Positions 10,360-21,877 of a DNA stretch of 64,000 nucleotides are shown piece by piece. Location: assembly GCA_001600415.1 (NCBI GenBank), contig BCJX01000006.1, positions 1,548,364-1,612,363 on the forward strand. Reading direction: 5' to 3'. Below the pieces are notes generated by a model, which did no database searches, had not been told where the DNA came from, and saw only the letters and a list, made by a program, of their open reading frames with translations. Made by a program: the position numbers and the translations under genes. Within the stretch, counting starts at the first letter, position 1; each line of letters opens with the position of its first letter. Origin of the DNA: Pascua guehoae (Eukaryota > Basidiomycota > Tremellomycetes > Trichosporonales > Trichosporonaceae).

Positions 10360-11987
10360 ATGCGCATCGCGATTCTCGACGACTACCACGGCCTCGCCCG
10401 CCGCCTCCCCGCCTCCCTCTTCACCCAAGCCGCCATCACAGAGTTCCCCGAAACCCTGCCCCCGGACGACGAGGCGGGGCTCGTCGCGCGTCTCCGCCCC
10501 TTCGAGGTGCTGTCGACCATGCGCGAGCGGACGTTGCTCCCCCGCAGCGTTATTGAGCAGCTGCCCAATCTCCGCATCATCCTCACGACGGGCGAGCGGA
10601 ATCTCGGGATCGATACGGAGGCGTGTCGCGAGCAAGGGGTCGTGGTGGCGGGGACGCCGTATCCGCCCATGCGGTGAGTTTGGAGTGGGGTTGGGGTTGG
10701 GGTTGGGTGGGNNNNNNNNNNNNNNNNNNNNNNNNNNNNNNNNNNNNNNNNNNNNNNNNNNNNNNNNNNNNNNNNNNNNNNNNNNNNNNNNNNNNNNNNN
10801 NNNNNNNNNNNGGGGGTAGGAGGCAAAGGTGGGGGCGTGGAAGGAAGGGGTATCTGGGACGATGGTGTCTCGGTGGGCTCTTGGTGGGCTCTCGGCGGAC
10901 TCTCGGCGGGCTCTCGGCGACGGGCTTGGGGTGGGGTGACGGACGATTAGTGATGGGCTCTCCTTGATGGGCTCTCCTTGATGGGCTCTTTGTGACGGGC
11001 TGTCGGCAACAGACCCTCAGCGACGAGATTCTCGAGCTGCTCCACGGGTGCTCTTGACCAGCGTGCTCTTCGACAGCGTGCTCTCGGCAGTACTCACAGA
11101 CGATCACCCCATGACCCCGCTGTAATAGCACCACGAAGTCGTGCTATCTATATACCCAAAAGGTATCCTAAATACCGTCGAGAGGGCATCTCGGCATATT
11201 CGCTTCATGAACATGTCGCTGGGGACGCGGCTGAGAGCGTGTTCTATTACACCCGCTGCGCTGAACCCGCGTACCCACTGACGCCAGAAACGGCGGCACG
11301 GTGCAGCACACGTGGGCGCTCATCCTCGCGCTCGCGTGCAACATTCCGCGCGACGACGCGCTGATCGCCTCGGGGGGCTGGGGCGGCTCGGTGCCGCTGA
11401 GCACGTACCTGACGGGTGCGACGTTGGGTATCGCGGGCCTGGGGCGGCTGGGGCGGCAGGTAGCGCGCCTGGGGCTGGCATTTGGGATGGAGGTGATTGC
11501 GTGGTCTGCCAACCTGACGCAGGAGGCAGCCGACGACGCGGCGCGCGACATGGGCCTGGCGTCTGGGAGCTTTCGGGTCGTGACCAAGGACGAGCTATTT
11601 GGGCGCTCGGACGTGCTGTCACTCCACCTGCTGCTGTCGTCGCGCACGAGGGGGATCGTGACTGCCGCCGACTTGGGGCGGATGAAGCCCACGGCCCTCC
11701 TAGTCAATACCGCCCGCGGGCCGCTCGTCGACGAGGCCGCCCTCCTCGATACCCTCGAGCGGGGCGCGATCCGTGGCGCCGCCCTCGACGTGTTCGATGT
11801 CGAGCCCCTCCCACCCACGTCGCCCTGGAGGACGACACAATGGGGCCAAGACGGCCGCGCACAGGTCATCCTCACCCCGCACACTGCGTACGCGTTCGAG
11901 GGCATGCTCGGACACATGTGGGAGCGCACGAGGGAGAATCTCGAGCGCGTCGTCAACGGCGAGGAGCCCCTGTGGCGCATCGTCTAA
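10360..11987 (+). CDS. D-isomer specific 2-hydroxyacid dehydrogenase, 337 aa
   Basis: Exons 10360-10673 and 11288-11987 join in frame (cg|A). NAD-dependent 2-hydroxyacid dehydrogenase fold. N-terminal catalytic half with ILTTGERNLGID and VVAGTP, Rossmann motif G-I-A-G-L-G-R-L-G from residue 152, catalytic Arg248 in NTARGPLVDE, Glu277 in DVFDVEPL, and His303 in LTPHTAYA. All catalytic residues are present. The length is normal for the family. Substrate cannot be told from sequence; relatives act on glyoxylate/hydroxypyruvate or other 2-keto acids. The only intron (614 bp) holds a 100-N gap and an inverted fragment of the MITE seen at 7958-8090. The start ATG lies directly after a C/A-rich leader. 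Confidence 0.92.
10712..10811. other. assembly gap (100 N) in an intron
   Basis: Exactly 100 N, probably a placeholder of unknown true size. It sits after a gttggg repeat run inside the dehydrogenase intron, so the coding sequence is unaffected. Confidence 0.98.
11121..11250 (-). mobile_element. inverted fragment of the 7794 MITE
   Basis: The reverse complement of this segment matches 7958-8090 at roughly 85 percent or more. Shared blocks are tgttcatgaagcgaat, cggtatttaggat, ccttttgggtatat and cttcgtggtgctatt. No terminal inverted repeats are kept, so it is a truncated copy. It lies in the dehydrogenase intron, about 40 bases before the acceptor. Confidence 0.75.
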
Positions 11988-13090
11988 CTGCGGCACTTGC
12001 GGGGCGGGCGGCTGTGTGATCGACTACCGTCTTTAGTTTTTTTTTTTTCTTCTGCGTCCTGGAAAGAGCACCAGTTGGTGGGATGCAGGCCATTGCTGGC
12101 TGGAGAGATATCGCAACCAATACATTCTTCTGGAAAAGCACAGAGCGTGCCTCTCCTCTGCATACGGCGGCCTCTGTGGAAACGCCACCAACCCATACCT
12201 TAGTATTCCCCACAGCCGTGTCCCATTCGACCCCGTCTGTTCGACACTTGCTGGGGCCGAGGGTAGATGACACCAGGTCACACTGACGCTCTACACCGAC
12301 GAGACGAGGACTAATGCGTAGTCTTGCAAGGTCCACCTATTAGTACCCACACCGCACACCACGATGGAAGAGCCCCTCTCCACTCGCCTCTTTCGGGTCG
12401 ATGTTTGAAGGGTGAGGCAAGCTCCTCAGCGCAGGCCGCAGACTGTAAGTGTCATTCCGTGTCAACCTGTGCCGGGTGCGTCATTATGGGCTCCGTATGG
12501 TAAGGTCTGCGTACAGATCAGCGTGCCACAAGCATGACTCGATGTGCCTCATGACCATCGGCATGCCCACTGCTGGCAAGTGTACGTCCCTTCTGTCAGT
12601 GGCATTGTCCACGCCTGGTACGGTGCTCTAAGTCGCTCCGAGTTGTACACAACGCGTTTGGACGCGACGGCAGCGTCCCTACCACAACTCGTGCGGTACA
12701 AAAACTGTCACGGCCGTCTTTTGGAATGGTCGCACGAGTGCCGTGCACATGTAAGCTGCAAGGTTTGTCATCTGACCCATACAAATGGTGTCAAGTGGTG
12801 CAGCGTGCCTGCCAAGCGCACCCGATCAGTCCCCCTTTGCTCGGCACGTCGACCAAGATGACGCAGCAGAAACTTGCACCCAACGCAAAGCCGATGTTCC
12901 AAACCTTATGCTCGTTGCCCCACACACTTGGAGACCGCTGCAGGGGCATCCGGAGCAGGAGAGTTCTCATCATACCGACACATGACCCCCATTGACATAG
13001 CGCCGCCATCGGCGGATACTTTAAGCTGATCCTCCAGATCTACAAGAACAGTAGGACAACCCTCTACCGGCCGGAGGAGGGCGGCGGGAT
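11988..13090. other. intergenic, no gene seen
   Basis: Between the dehydrogenase and the convergent minus-strand gene. It contains an 11-T run near 12037, plausibly in the dehydrogenase 3' region. No open frame is convincing. Confidence 0.55.
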
Positions 13091-13534
13091 TTATAACCTG
13101 TTCGCGAGCTCCTGATCGAGCGCCCGATACGCCTCGAGCAGTTTCTGGAGCTTGTCCGCTTCAGTCTTGAGCGCCTTGATCTCCTTGAGGATCTTGTTGT
13201 ACTGGGCCGACCCGCGGCGGTAGCGTGCAAGCTTGTCGGTCAGGATGTTGATTTGGTCGTGGTATCGGTAAATCTGGGCTTCGATCTCTTTAAGGTTCGT
13301 GCGAAACTGTCGGTGAAGCGGTCAGCGTTGGTGGATAGGACCCGGTTGGGGGGGGGGGGGTGATCAAATGTGGAGTCGCTGTAATGGGCAACTTACGACT
13401 TGGCGCTCGTTGTGGTGCTGCTCGGCTGCCACGGCTGCGTCTCGGCGTGCCGGAGAGGTATCATGTACGGGTGCGGCCTGGGAGACCGTTGCCACGACAA
13501 GGAGAGCGAAGATTGGGGCAAGAGTGAGACGCAT
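13091..13534 (-). CDS. small secreted coiled-coil protein, 117 aa
   Basis: Exon 1 is 13397-13534 and exon 2 is 13091-13306. The 90-bp intron has a GTAAGT donor and an ACAG acceptor and is in phase 0. Residues 1-20 (MRLTLAPIFALLVVATVSQA) form a clear signal peptide with an Ala-X-Ala-type cleavage site. The mature part has a short His/Glu/Gln-rich stretch, then about 70 residues of charged heptad-like helix (YRYHDQINILTDKLARYRRG, KEIKALKTEADKLQKLLEAY). It has no cysteine and no second membrane segment. The family is unknown. The signal peptide and intact splice argue for a real secreted or cell-wall protein. Confidence 0.7.
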
Positions 13535-15204
13535 ATTGTGTTGTTCAATAGTTGTGGGATGGGTCGAGCAAGCAAGTCTGCGTTTAAAGCAAACCCAGCC
13601 ATAGACGTCGACAAGCAGTGCGTCTGACATCTCATCACCTGCAACCAACCATGTCATCATTGCAGTCAACGTCTCCGGGTCACCACCCCATCTACGATAT
13701 GCTCGGCGATCAGATCCTACCCAAGCGGCACGGGAACAGCACCCACAACAGCTTGGCAGTATTATCTCGTCATGAGTGAACCCAGAATCTCGCTCAGTTA
13801 CTATGGACACGCCCTGCACAAACCAAGCCATAGACGACATCTCGTACGATTACCGGCTCCACATTCCATTATCCAGCGCCGTCCTGACCCGTGAGTGAGT
13901 GCCAGCGCATGAAACCCCAAACTCGAGTGCCACACCAGTTCCTGATCAGCGCGCGGTGGTAACTGACCGCCACTGCAACGGCTGGGTCACATGATACCTC
14001 TTCCGCGCTCACCTTGGTAACCACGAGTAATGCACTGAAGAAAGCAAAGGCTCTCCAGCGCCCCCTTATTAAGGCCCCGTACTCTGAAGGACGGCCGCCC
14101 TGGCCTAGGTTTGAGTTGCGGCATGGAGGTCGTAAGACCACCCCATAGCGTAGCGGTTGGAATTGATTTGTGGGAAGAACGTGCAGCTCTCATATCACAC
14201 GTGGCAGATAGTGCATGGAAAGCTCATCTCAGGAGACTAACCAGCTCGCAGCGAGGCCTCAGATATCTTTCGTCATTTCACGGTGGTGGGATGAGGATGG
14301 AAAGGTGATGCTAATGAGCACGAGCCTGATCTCTACGATCTCTATGATGCGATCGTGTACGTGGATGAACTCAGTATTGTCATGACTGATTGACAGGCCG
14401 AAGGGTGTCAAGGGCTGCAATAAAAACGGGCATGGGATAACAAGTGTGCAGGCGATCAGGGGGTAAACAAAGAGTAGCACAGCTGGCATGTCTACATACT
14501 GTCCCATTTATAAATTTGCCATCACGCAGTCCGCCGTGAGGCCGTGGGGTCGAGATTTATCAAGCTTGGGTCGGGATCATAGGGGTGGAAGTATATGCTG
14601 CATGCCGAATGGCGGCGGGACAAGTTGTGTGTTGTTGTGCGCTGGAGTGTGACCAGAATCAGGTTTGAGGTTAGGGAACATGCCCCTCGGTTTGGCAGAT
14701 CACAGTCTTGCATCTTCATGATGCGCAAGATGGATACCATTTCGGAATGCCTTGTGAGGCTAGTTAGGCATGACGTGGTCGCCACGAGCTCATTCACCTT
14801 GGGAAGAAACAAGACTGTGTTGTGTACACTAGGGAGAGTCCTTGCGTGACTCGCCCTCGCCTCGTCTACAGTCACACTTAACGCGCACCCACCGCTTCTC
14901 CTGCCAAAATGTGCACGAGTAATGCCAAGAACTCAGACATTTGCGGAGAGAGTGAGGCGCAGCATCAGTGCGATCAGTCCACTCCGCCAAAAATACCTCC
15001 TCCACACAAACCGCGCCACACTTCTCACGACTCCCTTCTCACGACGACTGACGAGCTGAGCCACGCCGTACTCTCCCCCCCTCAATTCTCTTTCCCAACT
15101 CCTAACCGATCTGCCCTCGCTCAGGAAGCAAACCACACCGTGTCCACAACCGTGCCCGTTTTGCCATAAGTGCACCATCCATCACGCTACACACAACCGA
15201 ACGC
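13535..15204. other. intergenic, no gene seen
   Basis: Upstream of the secreted coiled-coil gene and downstream of RPS17. A TTTAAA element occurs about 50 bases upstream of the 13534 start on its strand. No other gene is supported. Confidence 0.5.
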
Positions 15205-16315
15205 TTAGGCCTTGCCGGCGCCGGGGACGAAGCGGGCCTTGCGCTCGCGGGGCTGGTAAGCCGAGACGTTGACAACGTTGACGGGGAGCGAGTCGAGGCC
15301 AAGGGAGCGGAGGAGGTCCTTGGTCTCCGAGTCGACCTCGAGGGGAGCCTCGGGGGAGACGGCGAGGGCCGAGACGTCGGGGACGTACTGGTCCTTGCGC
15401 TCGCGCTCCTCCTCCTGGAGACGGAAGGAGATGCCGCGGACGGGACCCTTCTGGATACGCTTCATCAGGTGGGTGGTGACTGTAGACGTGTTAGTAGGGG
15501 AGAGCATGGTAAAAAAAGGGCCGGGAGAAACGCACAGCCCGAAATCTTGTTACGGAGACGCTTCGAGGGGACCTGGGCGACCTCATCGAGGAGACGCTTG
15601 TTGGTGCTGCACGTTAGCAAAATTATGCCGCGTCGCAGGTGGTCGAAGCTGGCCAGCGGTGGAGGTGGGACATAGGTCTGCGACGGAGGTGGACAAGAGT
15701 CTGCTAGAAGGCTGCGAGCGGATAGAGCATCGGGCAAGGCGTAGACATGGTGCGGTCGCTGGACAGTCCACAACGTGAGGGCCCCTTCACCCATAGAGGC
15801 CACTTCACTTGCAGACATGGTCGACCACACACACGTCCGTACGAAGCCACCAGCCTCTCCACTCGCAATCCGCTTCCAGTCACTCTCGTCCTCCCTGCGT
15901 CGTTTCCACCTGTCCTCTTCTCCACCGCCCGCCTCGCACGACTCACTGGAAGTCGAGAGTGAGGCGAGGGTAGTACTTCTCGATGAGAACACGAGAAGCA
16001 CGCTTCACAGTCTTGGTCCTGACGCGACCCTGTTTGTGGAATCAAGGCGAGCGGAATCGGCATTCGAGATCGGGAAGAGGACGAGCGAAATGCACGCGGA
16101 TAATTCGAGGAGGGCGAGAAAGGGGGGAGGGGAACAAGCGCGCGGGCCATGTCGAGTTGCAAGAACGCGAAGACAACCAAGGACGCGACCATACGAGGCA
16201 ATGCGGGGGTGAAATGGACCGGAACGAGATCGCGATAGTCGGGGAGCACGAATCGAAAAGCACATGTCAGCGTACGCTCTGCCGTCGCCATCGCCGTCGT
16301 CGTCGGACGCACCAT
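15205..16315 (-). CDS. RPS17: 40S ribosomal protein eS17
   Basis: Four coding exons: 16313-16315 (the ATG alone), 15947-16029, 15536-15606 and 15205-15479. Introns of 283, 340 and 56 bp join in frame to give 143 residues, normal for eS17. The sequence is strongly conserved: [63 protein letters not shown]. It is a core protein of the small ribosomal subunit head. The first intron follows the start codon directly (ATG|GTGCGT), an arrangement also known in other ribosomal protein genes. I looked for box C/D motifs in the two longer introns and saw none. Confidence 0.97.
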
Positions 16316-16909
16316 TTTGGCAAGATTTGTTGAGGGATGAGGAGGACGGTAGTCGCGATGGTGTACTGAACTAGAGTCGCCTGCAGCGACCCCACCCACA
16401 GCCACCACCCCACTGTCCGAACCGCCTGCCCACCCCCGCCTGGCCCTCGCAGGACTCAGACTGGGTGGCGGAACCAAAATGGGGCGGTCTCGAGTGTTGC
16501 ATGCCCCCCACTTAGCGTTAACGCCGACGCATGTCTATGAGCCGACACTTTCGACTGTTCCCTCGTTTTCACACTCCACGTGGCTGGTATCGCACATGGC
16601 CGATGGGCGGAGCTATTTCCGGTGGCCCCAGTTGCGTCACCGCATGGTTTGATTATGGATCCGCGCGCGCCGATGCTTGCCGCCCAGGGCCCAGCGGAGA
16701 CAGACGCGCGCCGCCGATGCTACCGATCATGGCATGGCCTGGTGGCATGTGAGCGCCAACCAAGGCACACACGATGCAACATGGATGAATGACAAGGTGG
16801 TGGTGGCACTTGACCCATCATGGCCCGCACCGATCTACCAAACACACATAAACGCAATACGTGCACAAACTCTTCCACTCTACCAACACTCCCACCCTCG
16901 ACACCCACG
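16316..16909. other. divergent promoter region between RPS17 and aspartyl aminopeptidase
   Basis: The 594 bp between two divergent start codons carry both promoters. No further gene is seen. Confidence 0.6.
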
Positions 16910-18778
16910 ATGAAGCTCCCCGCCGCGGCCCCCGTTGACGCCGTCAAGTACGCCGATCGCATCCCGCCCGCTACTGTGCTTCCACATGGCTAACCACCAG
17001 GTTCTGCGAGTTTGTGACGGCCTCGCCGACGCCGTTCCACGCCGTCGCCAACCTCGTCAAGCGCCTCACGTCGGCTGGCTTTGAGCACATGACGGAGCGC
17101 GAGGCGCCGACGTCGCTCCGCCCCGGCGGCAAGTACTACTACACGCGTAACCAGTCGTCGCTGGTCGCGTTTACGTTGCCGCCCGACAGTGTCAAGGCGC
17201 CCGGTGCCGTGTCGTTTGCCGTCGGGCACGTCGACTCGCCTTGCCTCAAGGTCCGCCCCATTAGCAAGCGCCAGAAGGCCGGGTACCTCCAGGTCGGCGT
17301 CGAGCTCTACGGTGAGTGGTACTGCGCCGGGTATGCGCTCCGGGCCTTATCGCGTGACGTGCAGGGCAATCGGGGTAGCCTTGCGCGTGCCGGTGGAGGT
17401 TGCCATCGCCAGCCCACGCGGTGGAGACGTCCCTGCACGTTGCTCTACCGGTTTACACCTCCATGCTAACCCCAAGGCGGAGGCTTGTGGGCGACATGGT
17501 TTGACCGCGACCTCTCCCTCGCCGGCCGCGTCATTGTCTCGACTCCAGGATCCAAGCACGACTACACATCCAAGCTCGTCAAGATTGACCGACCGCTGCT
17601 CCGCATCCCCAACCTCGCCATCCACCTGAACCGCGACGCAAACACAAAGTTCGAGTTCAACAAGGAGACAGAGTTCCTGCCCATTCTCGGCCTCGTCGCC
17701 GAGCAGCTCAACCAGTCTGCCGAGCCCAGCAGGACCGGCACCCCTGCACCAGACGCCAAGGACAAGGAGGACAGTGGACCCGCCGTCCAGCGTCACCACC
17801 CGCTCCTGCTCGCTGTGATTGCCGACGAGCTCGGGTGCAATGTCAATGACATTCACGACTTTGAGCTCAGCCTCTACGACACGCAACCCGCGGCCGTCGG
17901 TGGCCTCAACAACGAGTTCATCTACGCTGCGCGTCTCGACAACCTCATGACGTCCTATTCCGCCATTGAGGGTCTGTGCAATGCCGTCGAGGCCGAGGCT
18001 GCATCGGGCAAGCCGTCTGCAGAGGTCAACGTGCGCGCGGCCATTGTTTACGACAACGAAGAGGTGCGTTCAAGGTGTGCTCGCAATTGCTGCTTGGTAG
18101 CTGCTACTCTATGGCTCGCACATCTCCCCTGTTGCTTTGCTCCTTTGCCACTTTGGACTGCAATAACAATACTAACAATACCCAGGTCGGAAGCGTCTCC
18201 AACCACGGCGCAGAGTCCAACATTCTCCCCTCGTTTGTCGAAATGGTCAGCCACCTCGACGCCGGTGCGGGCCGCGGATACTACCAGATCCTGGCCAACT
18301 CGTTCCTCATCTCGGCAGACATGGGCCACGCCATCCACCCAAACTATGAGAACAAGTACGAGACCAACAACCACCCCAAGATGAACCAGGGTGTCGTCAT
18401 CAAGACAAACGCAAACCAGCGCTACACGTCGAATGCGCAGACAACCTTCCTCCTCCGCCGCGTCGCCCAGGAGGCAAAGGTCGGCGTGCAAGAGTTTGAG
18501 ATCCGCAACGATTCCGTAAGTCTTTGCGGGACTGCATGCGCCGCCGTTTCTTCACTGAACCCCCCGACCAGCGCTGACCTGCCCAGGCATGTGGCTCGAC
18601 TGTCGGCCCCGCCCTCTCGACCCACGTTCGCACAGTCGACATTGGCATTGCCCAGCTTGCGATGCACTCGATTCGCGAAATGTGTGGGTCGCACGATGTT
18701 CGCGGATACATTGATCTCTTCAAGACGTTCTTTGAGGTCTTCTCAAAGATTGACCGCGAGCTGCGCGTCGACGAGTAG
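16910..18778 (+). CDS. aspartyl aminopeptidase (M18 family), 485 aa
   Basis: Exons 16910-16947, 17001-17311, 17477-18063, 18186-18515 and 18587-18778 all join in frame. The product is a di-zinc metallo-aminopeptidase that removes N-terminal Asp/Glu. Metal and catalytic positions are all visible: His89 (GHVDSP), Asp271 (ARLDN), Glu311-Glu312 (YDNEEVGS), Asp357 (SADMGHAIHPNY) and His449 (AMHSIRE). Length matches cytosolic DAP/Ape4. There is no signal or targeting presequence. An acidic, low-complexity insert (RTGTPAPDAKDKEDSGP) sits around residues 200-220. First intron is only 53 bp with a GTACGC donor and CTAAC branch; that choice gives KFCEFVTASPTPFHAV, which matches family N-termini. Confidence 0.95.
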
Positions 18779-19297
18779 AGGTAGAACTAGAAGAGAAGTG
18801 ATGAAGTCTATTTTGGTTAAGAGCGCGTTTGTTGGGTATGGGGATTAGTGGCCTATTTTGTCACTAGCACTGACTCACCCAATGCCACTCTATCGGCAGT
18901 GACTCTTGACCAGTACTCGACGACGGTTAAATGTTGACAGACGAGTCTCGTCAACCGCAAATTGCGTCGTGTGCCACGGGCCTTGCATTGTACTGTACCA
19001 AGGGTCTCACATTGAACCACCTCACGAGCCCACACCAGCAGGTCACTAACTCGCCATACGATGCATACGAGGTACTACCCGTACCCGCCCGTGCATCACC
19101 AGATCACCCTGTTACCAGCTCAGAGGCCGTGATCCGCACCGCCAGGCAGTCACACAGGCCGCCTACAGACTTGCCATCCCGAATCCACGCCCGAGCTGGA
19201 CCGCGACACACGGTGAGAAGATGCAATGCATCAAGATGGATACAAGTACAATGAAGCGACAGAAAGAGCCAAAGCCAAGTCCGTTGCGTCTGGTCGT
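18779..19297. other. convergent 3' spacer, no gene seen
   Basis: The 519 bp lie between the stop of aspartyl aminopeptidase and the stop of CBF5. No gene is seen. Confidence 0.6.
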
Positions 19298-20881
19298 CTA
19301 CGCCTTCGCCTTCTTGGCCGCCTTGCGTGCCTTTCGGGCTGCCCGCTCCTCCTCGGTCTCCTCGCGCTCGACGCCGTCCTCGGTCTTGACCTTCTTCTTC
19401 TTCTTCTTCTTGTCGGCGTCTGCGGGGGTTGCGGGGGTGTCGGGTGCGGCCTCACGCTTGCGCTTCTTGTCGTCGGCAGCGGGGGTTGCGGGGACCTCTG
19501 CGGTTGCGGCCGCGGGAGGCTGGGTTGGGATGGTGGCCGAGTTGATGACGGCGAGGTCTGCGGCGTCTGCGTCGGCATAGTCGGTATAGCTCTTGGACCA
19601 GGTTTCGGGGGTGACGCCGTCAATCTTCTTGCCATACTTGTCGAGCTGGCCGCCCTTGATCATCTTCTTCTTCTCCTGAGCCTTGGGGCCCAAGCCCCAG
19701 CGGCGGGGGTAGAGGTCGCGGTTCATGATGCAGCGCTTGACCTTTGCGACGACGCCGTGGTCGCACGAGGCGAGGTCGACGGTGGACATCATGGCAATGC
19801 CAATGGCGATCGCCTCACCCTTGGTGGTCATGAGGACGACCTCCTCCCCAACCTCAATGTCGGCCTCGTAGCGCAACAGACCGGGGATCATGAGCTTGGC
19901 ACCGTAACAGACGGCGTTGACGGCCGAGTCCTTGACGACGATACGCTTAAAGTTGGTCAAGAGCGACTCGAGGGGGCGGACCACGCGGCGGAGGTACGAC
20001 TCGTCGCGCGTGTTGTCGTACACCCACTGGGCGTCGAGCACGTCGTGCATCGTGACAATGTCGTCGTTCTCGCCCGTGATACCCGAACGCACACGGCGGA
20101 GCTCCTGCATGTGCGCGCCGACACCCAGGAGGAGACCCAGGTGCACACAGAGCGTACGGATGTACGTGCCCGCCTCGCAGCTGACCCAGAAGACACCGAG
20201 GTTGCGCGCAGAGTCGTACTCGATGAGCTTGGACTCGTAGATTGTGCGCACACGGAGCTGGCGCTTGACGGCCGAAATGAGCGGTGGGCGCTGGAAGAGC
20301 GCGCCAGTGAGCGTCTCGAGGGCGCGCGCAAAGTCCTTTTCCTCGACATTGTCGTGGAACCGCACAACGCACACATACTCCTTACCAGCACCCTGCTGGC
20401 TCTTGACCAGGCGCGTGGCACGGTCAATGCAGACGATAAGACATCCAGTGACCTTGGGGTCGAGGGTACCGCTGTGGCCAGTCTTCTGGCAGCGCAGAAT
20501 GCGCTTGAGCCAGGCGACAACCTCGTGCGAGGAAGGGTTCGACGGCTTGTCTGGAAAGTGTCAGTCGGGTGTCACCCAAGGTGTCCCAGTTGCTCCATCC
20601 AGGCATCCTCTTCGCCGCCCAGCTTCGCCAGACATTGCGACACTCTTCCTCATCATCACCAACGTACCAAGGTTGATGACACCCGAGTTGATGTAGGTCT
20701 GCAGGTCGCGCTTGAGCGGCGACACACCCGAAGGAATGGGCGTAAAGTGCGCGGTGCGGACGAGCAGCTTGTCGTAGTTTTTCAGCAAGAGCGGCCACTC
20801 GGACGTGTCGAGCTTGGGCGTCACCGCCTCGCTCTTGATCGTAAAGTCGCCATCCTGCTGCAGCTCCGTGATCGTCGGCAT
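19298..20881 (-). CDS. CBF5: H/ACA RNP pseudouridine synthase (dyskerin/Cbf5)
   Basis: Exon 1 is 20668-20881 and exon 2 is 19298-20550, with a 117-bp intron; 488 residues. This is the catalytic subunit of box H/ACA snoRNPs, which makes pseudouridine in rRNA and snRNA in the nucleolus. Order: N-terminal dyskerin-like segment (residues 1-70); TruB catalytic domain with [16 protein letters not shown], where Asp102 is the nucleophile; second TruB block [23 protein letters not shown] domain at about 273-348; and a Lys/Glu-rich tail after about residue 410 containing a run of seven lysines (KKKKKKK) and ending [11 protein letters not shown], as in fungal Cbf5. The lysine tail is encoded by repetitive sequence, so its exact length could vary. 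Confidence 0.97.
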
Positions 20882-21260
20882 CGTGGGCGGCGGTGTCGGT
20901 CGGTGTCGGCGTCGGAAGAGGGGGTGATGGGCGTACAAGGGTTAACCTAGACGCCGAACTCGTCGCCCATTATCCAAAATTCGAACATTCGGACGGGACC
21001 ATTTTTCGATCAGTACAGTTGCCACGTGGATTATTATCCAGGCCATTTCACTTCTTTTCTCCCATACTCCCACATGATTGGCATCATGCTTGCTGGGCGT
21101 GGCAGATTGACAATGGTGTCCTCGAGGCAGTTTCAAAGTACACATATGCTGACAGTCATGATACAGGTTGGATTGCATGTTGATACAGATCTTGGGCGCT
21201 AAATTGTACACCGCCCAGCTCGTCCGCGTCTCTTCCGTCCTCAGATCGATGGGAGAGACT
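20882..21260. other. CBF5 promoter / downstream spacer
   Basis: The 379 bp lie between the CBF5 start and the stop of the next minus-strand gene. No gene is seen. Confidence 0.6.
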
Positions 21261-21722
21261 CTAGCGCTCGCGACAGAAGTACCAGGGAACGTACGTGCAG
21301 TCGCCGGCGTGGTCAGGCTTGGACTCGCCGCATCCCTGGAGGCTCGGGTCCTCGTATGCCAGCGCGCTGTTGAGCGCAGGCTTGTCGCAGAAGGCTGAGT
21401 TGCTGCCCTCGATGCTGTATTCCCACTCAGTGCCCTCTACGTGGCTGACCCAAAGGTTCCTGCCGAGACAGTTGGTGACGTTGAAAGCCATGTCGCTCCC
21501 CGGGTCGCCGCCTTGGACTTGGATGTCCTGCATGTCACTGCAGTCGCCTGCCTTGTACTTGCCGCACGCCCAGCTGACTTGACCTCCGCATTCCTTGCGC
21601 GTGATCCAGAACTTCCAGCCATTGTCGGGTGTGGGGGCGGCGGACGTGGAGGCTGACGGAGCGGGGGCGGCGAGGGTGGAGGTCGCCAGGGTGAGGAGAG
21701 AGAGGACGAAAACGTTCTTCAT
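21261..21722 (-). CDS. small secreted cysteine-containing protein, 153 aa
   Basis: Intronless. Residues 1-18 (MKNVFVLSLLTLATSTLA) form a signal peptide, followed by a short Ala/Ser/Thr/Pro linker. The mature domain starts at about residue 35 (NGWKFWITRKECGG) and has eight cysteines (ECGG, ACGK, DCSD, NCLG, FCDK, GCGE, DCTY, FCRE), an even number that suits four disulfides. One N-glycosylation site (NVT) is present. The family is unknown to me; small secreted cysteine-rich proteins of this size are common in fungi. I chose the second in-frame ATG because the upstream MGPANPQVT would precede the signal peptide. A TATA box lies about 150 bp upstream. Confidence 0.75.
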   Translation of the reverse strand: MKNVFVLSLLTLATSTLAAPAPSASTSAAPTPDNGWKFWITRKECGGQVSWACGKYKAGDCSDMQDIQVQGGDPGSDMAFNVTNCLGRNLWVSHVEGTEWEYSIEGSNSAFCDKPALNSALAYEDPSLQGCGESKPDHAGDCTYVPWYFCRER

Positions 21723-21867
21723 GGTGACCTGCGGGTTAGCTGGTCCCAAAGAGGGGTGGGAAACATACTGGTTGGGAGTAGTAGGGGATCTATGAAGCTG
21801 CTGGGGTAGGGTTGGCTGTGAGAAAGTCGGCGGTGGGGATTGAGTCGAAAGGACGTCTACTCGCCCG

Positions 21868-21877
21868 CTTTATATAT
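21868..21877 (-). promoter_or_regulatory. TATA box (atatataaag) of the 21722 gene
   Basis: On the minus strand the sequence reads atatataaag. It lies about 146-155 bases upstream of the start codon of the cysteine-containing secreted protein, a plausible distance for a highly regulated fungal gene. Confidence 0.55.

Noticed and set aside
15607..15946. Intronic snoRNA in RPS17
   Set aside because: No TGATGA/CTGA box pairs were seen on the minus strand in either long intron. H/ACA-type RNAs cannot be excluded by eye, so nothing is called.
19226..20950. 574-codon open frame on the plus strand
   Set aside because: Antisense shadow of CBF5, whose motifs, intron and lysine tail are clear on the other strand.
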